Assembly (NCBI GenBank): GCA_017557005.1 | Contig: JAFZFZ010000078.1 | Location: forward strand, 1 to 63,335 | DNA from: Bacteroidaceae bacterium | GTDB lineage: Bacteria > Bacteroidota > Bacteroidia > Bacteroidales > Bacteroidaceae | DNA length: 63,335 bases | Reading direction: 5' to 3' | Part shown: positions 53,368 to 60,576 of the stretch, piece after piece | Position numbering within the stretch: position 1 is the stretch's first letter | How the letters are laid out: each line of letters opens with the position of its first letter | The notes under the pieces: generated by a model | Told to the model about the DNA's origin: nothing | The model's input: the letters and a program-made list of their open reading frames with translations, nothing else | The model's database searches: none | Translations under genes and position numbers: made by a program

Positions 53368-54165
53368 ATGAGAAAGAGCATTTCCATTGCCATACTGTTC
53401 GCAGCAATCATAGCTATTTTGGTCGCATGCGGTACGAAGATGAGTGACGCAATCGCAGTGTCCTCCTCTGAAGCATTGTATGCATCGGTACAAGAATTGT
53501 TTGCCAAGGGAGAATATTGGGAGGCGGAGGCTCGCATCGACTCAGCTTATCACAGTCCATCGCTCACACAAAAGGAGAAAAGCATGGTCTATTTGCTGCG
53601 CTCGAGACTGCATCAGCTGCGCGACAATGATCCCTACCGCGCCAACAAATATATGAAATTGTATGTAGAGACGCTAAATGAAATCCAACACAGCACCACA
53701 TCGTCCTGGCTTGCAGGCAGTGTGGCCTTATTGTTCGCATCAGGTTCGGTGTGGTACTATACGCGACATGGCAAAAGGAGCAACACAGCAAAGAATCCGT
53801 CTTCTACCTGGACAAGCGATTGGGAACAGGCAAAACAATCGTTTGCATCCACTGCCTCTGGACATCTAATGCTGGCTACAGTCTGTGAAGACACGCTCAC
53901 CCATGAACAACGCAAGAAGCTACTCGCCGACATCGAATCGTGCTTCACAAACGTCATTCTGCGCATGAGTCAAGAGACTCCTCACGTCAATCGCGAAGAG
54001 ATGCTCTATTGCATCTGCTCGGGACTGCATGTAACGCCTCGCCGTATAGCCGATTGCCTGTTGACAACACCATCTACACTACGTTCGCGCAAAGCCAGAC
54101 TACACAACAAGCTTCCCGAGTATATGTATAACACATTCTTTTCCCAAAGGAAATCAGCGTATTAA
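53368..54165 (+). CDS. Membrane-anchored regulator with C-terminal helix-turn-helix (copy 1)
   Basis: The 265-aa protein has an N-terminal signal or anchor ending near LVACG (possible lipobox, Cys21), and a short helical repeat region (about 30-105, TPR-like). A transmembrane helix (about 111-131) precedes a cytoplasmic C-terminal domain of about 130 residues. That domain is similar to the end of the protein at 57232: RKKLLADIESCF, CICSGLHVTPRRIADCLLTT and LRSRKARLHNKLPEY align with its counterparts. This arrangement suits a membrane-bound transcription factor. Its signal is unknown. Confidence 0.72.
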   Translation: MRKSISIAILFAAIIAILVACGTKMSDAIAVSSSEALYASVQELFAKGEYWEAEARIDSAYHSPSLTQKEKSMVYLLRSRLHQLRDNDPYRANKYMKLYVETLNEIQHSTTSSWLAGSVALLFASGSVWYYTRHGKRSNTAKNPSSTWTSDWEQAKQSFASTASGHLMLATVCEDTLTHEQRKKLLADIESCFTNVILRMSQETPHVNREEMLYCICSGLHVTPRRIADCLLTTPSTLRSRKARLHNKLPEYMYNTFFSQRKSAY

Positions 54166-54169
54166 ATAT

Positions 54170-54210
54170 TTGCAACGCTTTTGGGACGCTGCTTTTTTGC
54201 TTTGTTGCAA
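54170..54210. other. Inverted repeat upstream of the first tandem paralogue
   Basis: TTGCAAC at 54170-54176 and GTTGCAA at 54204-54210, 27 nt apart, just after the regulator stop. It could be an operator or a weak terminator stem. Confidence 0.3.
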
Positions 54211-54253
54211 GGATTATATGAACTTTGTGGTCGTAGAACCCAAACATATAAAC

Positions 54254-54943
54254 ATGAAACACCGACTTATTCTTCTCATCCTATGCACCCTAACTGCTTT
54301 TGGTGCTCGGTCACAGCAGATAGACACGACGATTGTCGACAGTGACTGCCTACGCATGGTACAGTTCTTCAAGGCGACTCTATACGAAAACTATGGCGAC
54401 TCGCTGGCCTTCGACACCTTCGCCAATGCCTACCACGCCTACGATGAAAACTACATTTTGCAGGTCGACCGCGATAAGCTCAAGGCACTATTCACTGAGA
54501 TTTATGAGCGCACGTGGTGTAACTACTTCTTAGGTGGATACGATGAGCGCAAGTCAAGAATCCATTCGATGAATCCCCAATGGGACCTGCGTTGGGTGCA
54601 CTACTCCCCAGGGTTGCGTGGAATGAGCGTCTATCCTGATACTCCTAACAGCTATCTGCAGAGAGTAATTGCGAAATCCAAAGAACCCTATTTCGTAAGA
54701 GTATATGAGCATACTATTCGGACACATACATTTGCCAGTTACCATGTCAACAACTTTTGGATAGATCATGACTGGCTTGACAGTTCATTCCGTCATAACG
54801 ATAAAGAGGTGCAGCTATGGCTCACCTTTCGCTTTTGGCCCTACCTTTGCCATTGTGCCAACATCGATGTATATTACGGAAAGCCCAAAGAAGAGGTGCC
54901 CGACACCTTTATTCTGAGAGGAGTCGGCCAACCCAACTTTTAA
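54254..54943 (+). CDS. Exported protein of unknown function, tandem paralogue 1
   Basis: The 229-aa protein has a signal peptide (1-20, ending FGARSQ). Shared with the next gene are FFKATLYENYGDSLAFDTF, YILQVDRDKL and the C-terminal block WPYLCHCANIDVYYGK. I do not recognise the family. Aromatic residues and two conserved Cys in HCANID suggest a compact periplasmic domain. It lies downstream of the membrane regulator and may be its target. Confidence 0.72.
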   Translation: MKHRLILLILCTLTAFGARSQQIDTTIVDSDCLRMVQFFKATLYENYGDSLAFDTFANAYHAYDENYILQVDRDKLKALFTEIYERTWCNYFLGGYDERKSRIHSMNPQWDLRWVHYSPGLRGMSVYPDTPNSYLQRVIAKSKEPYFVRVYEHTIRTHTFASYHVNNFWIDHDWLDSSFRHNDKEVQLWLTFRFWPYLCHCANIDVYYGKPKEEVPDTFILRGVGQPNF

Positions 54944-54964
54944 CCCCTCAAAGGAAACACGGAT

Positions 54965-55681
54965 ATGAAGATATCAAGATACATACTCCCCCTACTCACT
55001 GTATTGCTCATTGTAGCATGTACAACTCCAGGCAAGCGACAGGTGGCCGAAGACACTGCGCACATGCTCACCTTTGTAAAGTCTACCCTCTACGACAACT
55101 ACGGTGACTCATTGGCACTCGACACCTTTTGGCACCACTACAAACGATACTACGCTGCCTATATATTGAAAGTCGACCAAAAGGGACTGCTCGAAATCAA
55201 CCAATCACTCTACGCAGGCAGTCTGTTCGACTATTACATTGACGCTCATCGTTGGGAGCCGCAAGAGGAGCTGTTGGATCGTGGCATCCGCTCCATCTTT
55301 GCCCAGTTTGCCCTCTTCCGCACCTTGCCTTTGCGCACTGATAGGCACAGCTATCTGCGCGACGCGTTGTCAAAGGCACAGCACCCCTTCCTACAGCAAC
55401 TATACCAATATGCCGATACCACCCACGCAGTGCCCTATATGGAGGACATGCGCATGCTGCTTGACCCTACCGGAAAGGCAAACTATACATATATACCCAC
55501 TCACATACACCTGAAGCCATGGATGGATGAGTTTGATGTGCCCACAGCCTTCCGCCAAGGAGATGCCGAGATACAGCAGTTCATGGCACTATACCTGTGG
55601 CCCTACCTCTCACACTGTGCCAATATAGACGTATACTCAGGTCGCACACGCGATACCTTGCTGCGTGAGATACAACCTTAA
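54965..55681 (+). CDS. Lipoprotein of unknown function, tandem paralogue 2
   Basis: The 238-aa protein has a lipobox LLIVAC (Cys19). It repeats the family blocks FVKSTLYDNYGDSLALDTF, YILKVDQKGL and WPYLSHCANIDVYSGR. It is clearly a diverged duplicate of the previous gene, 21 nt downstream, but is lipid-anchored while the first copy is not. Function unknown. Confidence 0.75.
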   Translation: MKISRYILPLLTVLLIVACTTPGKRQVAEDTAHMLTFVKSTLYDNYGDSLALDTFWHHYKRYYAAYILKVDQKGLLEINQSLYAGSLFDYYIDAHRWEPQEELLDRGIRSIFAQFALFRTLPLRTDRHSYLRDALSKAQHPFLQQLYQYADTTHAVPYMEDMRMLLDPTGKANYTYIPTHIHLKPWMDEFDVPTAFRQGDAEIQQFMALYLWPYLSHCANIDVYSGRTRDTLLREIQP

Positions 55682-55721
55682 ATGATGTGCAAAGAAGAAG
55701 TTACCTCAGTCTGCAATCACT

Positions 55722-56870
55722 CTACTTCGCCTCCGGCTCAATCACTATCTCCTCCAGGTCATACGCCAGGCTGTTCACTTTGTCCGCTTGGGGCAGCTGC
55801 AGGGTATAGAGTGCAGCCTCCATACGGCGCATGAGGTCGCGCTTGAGCGATTCGGGAGCATAGATGAAGGCCTCAGCTACGATGACGCGGCCATTGACCT
55901 CATCCACACGCGAGTGCGATACGAAGGGGCCGCCCATACGGTCGCCCTTGACACGCCAGAGTCCACGCGCCACCTGCGCATACTTGCCCTGCACGGTGGC
56001 ATCCTCCACATATACGAAGTCGCGCTGCGTACTCATGTAGCTACCCTCAAATGCTCCGGGGATATTGACCTTCATCACCGAGTCGCGCTTGTTGAGGAAG
56101 TACTCCAGCGTAAAGGTGTTCTTATCCGTGTAGGGGTACGAATAAAGCACAATGCTCATATCCTTCTTACCCGTATTGGTCGATGCCCAAAGGAAGTCCT
56201 TGCCTTGCTTAAACTTATTGACCGTCCAGGGCACCCACACATCGACATCCAAGATCTCCTTAGCCAATCGCGACACCTCCAGGTTGTGCTCCTCGCGCAG
56301 ATTCTCAATTTCGCGGTTCATCTCCGCCTTGGTGAAGAAGTCGAGGATAGACTGCGCATTGTCCTCCACATACTTAGCGAGGCTTGCCTCATCGGGAGCC
56401 TGCAAGGTCATCACCATCTGCGGATAGGCATACACGTTGCGGGCAAACTTCAGTTTGGGCTGTGTATAGATGTTCTGAATATCCACCTTGATTACATTGC
56501 GCATGATGCGGAACATATTGCTATTGAATCCGCTGGGAGCGACACGCGTGATGCGGAACGAACGCTCCGACTGAGGCAAGCCCGGCACATCGGTATCGAG
56601 CACATTATATACGGCACGTCCCAAGGGGCGCTCCCACTGATCGTCGCCCATCACCACCAGCATCTCGTAGGGCAAGCCACTGGCATTGGGCATCAATAGC
56701 GTCTTCTTCTTACCTTTGGGTGCAGGTGCCTTCGCACTCTTCTGAGTCTTCTCCACCTTGGCTGCACTCTTGGGCGCAGCTACCTCCTTGTTATCCTTAT
56801 CGGCACAACCCGCCATGCACAATGCCACGAGGCATGCAGCGGCACAAACAAAAAATCTTCTCATCGTCAT
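55722..56870 (-). CDS. DUF4837 family lipoprotein
   Basis: The 382-aa protein has a lipobox LCMAGC (Cys22). A Lys/Ala/Pro-rich linker (about 30-58) precedes the DUF4837 domain (MLVVMGDDQWERPLGRAVYN; RVAPSGFNSNMFRIMRNV; LEVSRLAKEILDVDVWVPWT). The family is Bacteroidetes-specific and unstudied. It lies alone on the minus strand, upstream of the repeat-rich region. Confidence 0.88.
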   Translation of the reverse strand: MTMRRFFVCAAACLVALCMAGCADKDNKEVAAPKSAAKVEKTQKSAKAPAPKGKKKTLLMPNASGLPYEMLVVMGDDQWERPLGRAVYNVLDTDVPGLPQSERSFRITRVAPSGFNSNMFRIMRNVIKVDIQNIYTQPKLKFARNVYAYPQMVMTLQAPDEASLAKYVEDNAQSILDFFTKAEMNREIENLREEHNLEVSRLAKEILDVDVWVPWTVNKFKQGKDFLWASTNTGKKDMSIVLYSYPYTDKNTFTLEYFLNKRDSVMKVNIPGAFEGSYMSTQRDFVYVEDATVQGKYAQVARGLWRVKGDRMGGPFVSHSRVDEVNGRVIVAEAFIYAPESLKRDLMRRMEAALYTLQLPQADKVNSLAYDLEEIVIEPEAK

Positions 56871-56900
56871 ATCTATTTTAATTAAGTTTCGCGGGGCTCA

Positions 56901-57230
56901 ACTTTTCAAGGAGTTAAATGTACTAAAGGGAGATACCACTTCGCTTACGCTTCGTTGAGAAGTTAAATGCCGATAGCTTCAGGAGTTAAATGTACTTAAA
57001 GGGAGATATCGCTTCGCTCCTGTGGAGTTAAATGCCAATAGTCCTTTCGTGCGTTCAAAACATTTGGCCTTTATCTCCATTTAACTCCATTTATCTCCTC
57101 ATCTCCTCAAAAAACATTTATCTCCTCATCTCCTTAAAAAGCATTTGGCCTTTATCTCCATTTAACTCCATTTAACTCCTCATCTCCTATATAATTCTCC
57201 ATTTATCTCCTCATCTCCTATATAAACCTT
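56901..57230. repeat. Repeat family A: partial and full copies
   Basis: Units of GGAGTTAAATGTACTTAAAG, then GGGAGATATCGCTTCGCTCC, then TGGAGTTAAATGCCAATAG, turn back through TTTATCTCCATTTAACTCC. One partial copy starts near 56909 and a full copy near 56982. The tail (57061-57230) is expanded into several TTTATCTCC/CTCATCTCC repeats. It ends one base before the stop codon of the gene at 57232. The arms are inverted with respect to each other. Confidence 0.85.
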
Positions 57231-57231
57231 A

Positions 57232-58539
57232 TTATTTCTTTACAAACACCCATTCAAACACATCCTTGGGCAACTTATCCTTGAGGCGGCTCTTACGAGT
57301 CTGCACCGCTTCGTGCGAACAGCCAAGGCAGGCAGCTACCACCTGGAGCGAACAGCCGAGCATCGAGAGCAGGCAACAGCGCACATCATCATTGGTGAGG
57401 CGTCCTTCGGCGCGCAGGTTCACATTCACCTGGATGAAGCACTCGTCCAGCACCTTCGACAAGCGCTGGCGCTCCTCGCCGCCCAGCATCAGCGTATCGG
57501 CATGCAGCGTAGCGTTCATCTTCTCCAATCGCTGCATCCATCCACTGGAGGCAAACTGCTCGCGACAGATGACAAAGTTGTCACGATAGAGCGCCATCAC
57601 CTCATCGCGTGTCAAGGGACGCTTCTCGGGCTCCTCGTCAGACTGCTCGTTGGCTATGATGAGCTGCGTCTGGTTCTTCTGCAGCGCCTTATACATATTC
57701 AGATACTTGCGCTTGCGACGATAGTCGCGCAGCACAAAGACGATAGCCACCAGCAATACCACCCCTACCGCGATTGCTGCCGTGCGCCACACAAAGGCCC
57801 TATGCTCCTCGGCCGTGATAGGCTCGCTCATCACCTCCATTGACACCATGCGCCCCTCGTCAAAGACGATACGGTAGACCGGCTCGTCCACCCAGCGCAG
57901 ATATACACGCATATCCTCAGGCTTCTGGTTTGCCGCCTCCCACACCTCGGGACGCGGAGCCAGGTTGCGCCTCTTGGCAAACACCGTGCCCGATACAATG
58001 GGCAGATACATGCGTCCGTGCACAAAGCGGCAGTCGGTAAACTCCTCCATACGCTGGTTGATGGAGTCCTGATTGACGGGTGCTACTTGTCGCTCCCTAC
58101 GCTCTCCCTTGCTCCACACAACGCTCGTACCGTGAAACTGCAGAGACTTTATATCCATCAAGAAGAGGCTATCGTCGCTCACCTCCAAGCGGCATTCCCA
58201 CAATCGTTTGCAGCGAATGGCTCCATCGCCCCAGAAAGCAGCGAAGCTCAGTCCTTCAAACCAACCCCAAAGCATACCCTCATACATATCATGGTAGCGC
58301 TGCTTGCCACGGATGAGTTCGAGCGGCGAGTAAGCCGTCAGGTACTCCACACCATCGATGACCAGTATGTCATTATTGCTTGCCATATCATCCAGTAGCG
58401 TCTCCTTATCCATAGCCGTGAGCCACTCCTCATATGCCAAGCGCGGATAGAAGCTATCTCCATCCAGCCAAGCGAATGCCGATGCCCATGCCAGCACCGC
58501 ACACACCACCATGCAATATCTCAAGTATCCTCTCATCAT
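57232..58539 (-). CDS. Membrane-anchored regulator with C-terminal helix-turn-helix (copy 2)
   Basis: The protein is 435 aa from the ATG at 58539 (58566 is also open). It has a signal peptide, a large periplasmic domain (about 25-255), one transmembrane helix (about 260-280) and a cytoplasmic region ending in the helix-turn-helix block (LTNDDVRCCLLSMLGCSLQV, HEAVQTRKSRLKDKLP). That block is similar to the protein at 53368. It has no kinase or receiver domain. Its promoter carries two ACTTACAA boxes also found at the TonB-like gene, so it may regulate both. Confidence 0.75.
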   Translation of the reverse strand: MMRGYLRYCMVVCAVLAWASAFAWLDGDSFYPRLAYEEWLTAMDKETLLDDMASNNDILVIDGVEYLTAYSPLELIRGKQRYHDMYEGMLWGWFEGLSFAAFWGDGAIRCKRLWECRLEVSDDSLFLMDIKSLQFHGTSVVWSKGERRERQVAPVNQDSINQRMEEFTDCRFVHGRMYLPIVSGTVFAKRRNLAPRPEVWEAANQKPEDMRVYLRWVDEPVYRIVFDEGRMVSMEVMSEPITAEEHRAFVWRTAAIAVGVVLLVAIVFVLRDYRRKRKYLNMYKALQKNQTQLIIANEQSDEEPEKRPLTRDEVMALYRDNFVICREQFASSGWMQRLEKMNATLHADTLMLGGEERQRLSKVLDECFIQVNVNLRAEGRLTNDDVRCCLLSMLGCSLQVVAACLGCSHEAVQTRKSRLKDKLPKDVFEWVFVKK

Positions 58540-58568
58540 CGAATCCTTTCGGTTTGTCGTTTGCATTG

Positions 58569-58576
58569 CAAAGATA
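58569..58576 (-). promoter_or_regulatory. Predicted -7 element of the second membrane-HTH gene
   Basis: Read on the minus strand, TATCTTTG, about 30 nt upstream of the ATG at 58539. The -33 region is T-rich but lacks a clean TTTG, as expected for an activated promoter. Confidence 0.5.
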
Positions 58577-58607
58577 TATTTTATTGCGCAAACCCCATAA
58601 AAAAACC

Positions 58608-58626
58608 ACTTACAAAAAACTTACAA
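58608..58626 (-). promoter_or_regulatory. Paired direct-repeat operator at the regulator gene
   Basis: ACTTACAA at 58608-58615 and 58619-58626, 11 bp apart, starting 31 nt upstream of the -7 element at 58569-58576. It matches the pair at 59630-59648. Confidence 0.5.
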
Positions 58627-58888
58627 TTCATATTTTACTGAACATCAGCATCGAATACCATATAAAACAAACGGATGCCTGCCGCAGCAAGCACCCATTA
58701 ATCCAGACAATCGGAAGCGGTGGGAGGCGATGACAACTGTCATCTACGCATCAGAAAATAAATATATGACCTCCCACGCGGCATGAGCCGCAGCCACGGT
58801 TGCAGGTCGCAGGAAACGGTTGGCCACGACACGAGACGATATATACACCTTGTACGTACATTGTATTATTAAAGTTTCTCAAGTTCAA
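58627..58888. other. Intergenic stretch without a recognised gene
   Basis: Between the operator of the regulator gene and repeat copy 2 I see no ORF, promoter or hairpin that I can support. Confidence 0.4.
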
Positions 58889-59025
58889 CTTTTAGGAGTT
58901 AAATGTACTTAAAGGGAGATATCGCTTCGCTCCTGTGGAGTTAAATGCCAATAGTCCTTTCGCGCGTTCAAAACTATTGGCCTTTATCTCCATTTACCTC
59001 CATTTAACTTCTCATCTCCTATATA
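58889..59025. repeat. Repeat family A: second full copy
   Basis: Nearly the same as the copy at 56982-57230 but without the expanded tail. It contains GCCAATAG ... CTATTGGC as inner stem and GGAGTTAAATG ... CATTTAACT as outer stem. It ends at the base before the TonB-like gene's stop codon (59026-59028). Confidence 0.88.
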
Positions 59026-59550
59026 CTATTGCTTGTCAGCCGATACGGCATCCACCTTCACCGTATCCTTAGGCAGACGGAAGGTGACGGGCAAGGTAAA
59101 TCGTACGCGTACAGGCTCTCCGCGCTGCTTGCCAGGATTCCATTTGGGCATGGCCTTGACCACGCGCAACGCCTCCTGATCCAGATAAGGATTTACAGGC
59201 TTTACCACATTGACATCACTGATGGTACTGTCCGCATTGACCACAAACTGTACGATGACACGCCCCTGCCAGCCCTGCTCCTTGCATATCTGCGGGTAGC
59301 GGATATTCTTCTGAAGATACTTCATCAGTTCGGCCATGCCACCGGGAAACTCGGGCTGGGTCTCCACCGAATAGAAGATGTTGTTTTCATCAGGTTTCGA
59401 TTCGGGGATTTCAAATATCTCCACTCCCCGAGGATTGTGCTCTGCATCTGATATCACCGCGACATCAAGGTGGTCATCAATTACTTGGGCATTCACACCC
59501 ACTACACTTGCCAATAGGCCAAGAGCAAGAAATAAAGCAGTTCGTTTCAT
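59026..59550 (-). CDS. Exported TonB C-terminal domain protein
   Basis: The 174-aa protein, from the ATG at 59550, has a signal peptide (residues 1-21, ending GVNAQ) and a TonB C-terminal domain. The domain shows QPEFPGGMAELMKYLQKNIR, GRVIVQFVVNADSTISDVNV and FTLPVTFRLP. There is no Pro-rich spacer and the hydrophobic stretch looks cleavable, so it is not a standard energy transducer with ExbB/ExbD. It may act as a soluble adaptor. Its promoter and operator are described separately. Confidence 0.82.
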   Translation of the reverse strand: MKRTALFLALGLLASVVGVNAQVIDDHLDVAVISDAEHNPRGVEIFEIPESKPDENNIFYSVETQPEFPGGMAELMKYLQKNIRYPQICKEQGWQGRVIVQFVVNADSTISDVNVVKPVNPYLDQEALRVVKAMPKWNPGKQRGEPVRVRFTLPVTFRLPKDTVKVDAVSADKQ

Positions 59551-59579
59551 AAGACTATAAGTTTTTCGGTTTGACGATG

Positions 59580-59610
59580 CAAAGGAAAGCATTGCCACAC
59601 ATCGACACAA
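59580..59610 (-). promoter_or_regulatory. Predicted promoter of the TonB-like gene
   Basis: Read on the minus strand, TTG (59608-59610), exactly 20 nt, then TTCCTTTG (59580-59587). The -7 element is one base off TAnnTTTG. Confidence 0.55.
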
Positions 59611-59629
59611 GAAAACCGCCTTGCAATAA

Positions 59630-59658
59630 ACTTACAAAATACTTACAACACTGTAAGT
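59630..59658 (-). promoter_or_regulatory. Paired direct-repeat operator at the TonB-like gene
   Basis: ACTTACAA at 59630-59637 and 59641-59648, 11 bp apart, with an inverted TGTAAGT at 59652-59658. It lies 42 nt upstream of the -7 element, 11 bp farther than at the regulator gene and so on the same helical face. Confidence 0.5.
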
Positions 59659-59696
59659 ACGCTGATAATATGATTACTAAGGGGTCTATTCCCTAC

Positions 59697-59736
59697 AAAA
59701 AACAGCACGGGACGCAGCCCCTCGCTGCGCCCCGTG
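59697..59736 (-). terminator. Terminator of the HU-like gene
   Basis: Stem CACGGGACGCAG/CTGCGCCCCGTG with one mismatch and a 7-nt loop; read leftwards it is followed by TTTTTT (59697-59702). Confidence 0.85.
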
Positions 59737-59768
59737 GCATACTATGTACACTGAAAGCTATACAGAAT

Positions 59769-60434
59769 TCACTCGCGACCAAAGTTTCCCTTCGTAGGGC
59801 GGTAGTATCCGCGGCTATAGGGGATACGCTCCATGAGTCCGTCGGCCACGTAACTGTTCATCAGTTTGCGGGCACGGGTCTCCTTGTATCCACAGAGGCG
59901 GGAAAACTGCTTCACGTTGATGGCTTCGTGTGCATTGTAGGCAAAGTAGTCGAACAGCGCATCGGCAAGCGAAGCCGTATCGGTCGGCTCCAGACAATCG
60001 TTGTCCACCTTGAAGCTGACGCGACGCAGTTGCTTCTGCAGCAGCACACCCGGTTTGAAGGTCACGCTACCCAGTTCCACATCCGTACCGCGTATCTTCT
60101 CGCCCGGCTCCTTCAACTCCTTGGTGCGCACACTAAGCGACAGGGTACCCAGCTGCCCCAGCTCCACGTTATGCCCGTTGGCCAGGGCATCGGCAATGAT
60201 CACCTCCATCATGCTCCATGCCGCCTTCACATCCGACTGGGTCACGGTGCATCGCTGCTGGCTGATGGCACCCATCTCATCTACATCAATCTTCTCCTGG
60301 GGCACCAGGGCCACGCCTACGCCCCAACTATCCAAGTCTACATCGTATCCCATCTTGCGGCGACGTATGGCGCGGCAACGTATCACGGGAGTTCTATCGC
60401 TCACTTCAGTTTTTGTTTGTGGATTTCGTTTCAT
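59769..60434 (-). CDS. HU-like DNA-binding protein with C-terminal winged-helix extension
   Basis: The protein is 221 aa from MKRNPQTKTEV (60434); the ATG at 60446 would leave almost no leader after the promoter. It holds an HU/IHF-like domain (about 15-135; TVTQSDVKAAWSMMEVIIAD, GQLGTLSLSVRT, VTFKPGVLL) and an extra C-terminal winged-helix-like domain (INVKQFSRLCGYKETRARKL). This is the Bacteroidetes HU-HIG type. It is encoded next to DUF3987, as in many mobile or defence-like islands. Confidence 0.85.
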   Translation of the reverse strand: MKRNPQTKTEVSDRTPVIRCRAIRRRKMGYDVDLDSWGVGVALVPQEKIDVDEMGAISQQRCTVTQSDVKAAWSMMEVIIADALANGHNVELGQLGTLSLSVRTKELKEPGEKIRGTDVELGSVTFKPGVLLQKQLRRVSFKVDNDCLEPTDTASLADALFDYFAYNAHEAINVKQFSRLCGYKETRARKLMNSYVADGLMERIPYSRGYYRPTKGNFGRE

Positions 60435-60457
60435 CGTATCATTCATTTTAAGGTACA

Positions 60458-60489
60458 CAAAAGTAATAATAAATAATCGAAAAGGCAAA
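60458..60489 (-). promoter_or_regulatory. Predicted promoter of the HU-like gene
   Basis: Read on the minus strand, TTTG (60486-60489), 20 nt, then TACTTTTG (60458-60465). This shows the gene has its own start besides any read-through from the DUF3987 gene. Confidence 0.65.
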
Positions 60490-60576
60490 TGAAAAGGCAA
60501 AAGAAAAGGCAAGTCCTGCAAGCACTAATCACATCTATATCAATAAGATAATGGCAAGAAAAGGCAAGTAGGCAAG

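Noticed and set aside
55788..56699. 303-codon plus-strand frame over the DUF4837 gene
   Set aside because: Antisense shadow; His/Leu-rich composition and no signal or domain.
56901..57230. Small protein-coding gene in the repeat block upstream of the DUF4837 gene
   Set aside because: Only short frames occur and the sequence is repetitive and palindromic; no start and stop with a supporting ribosome-binding site.
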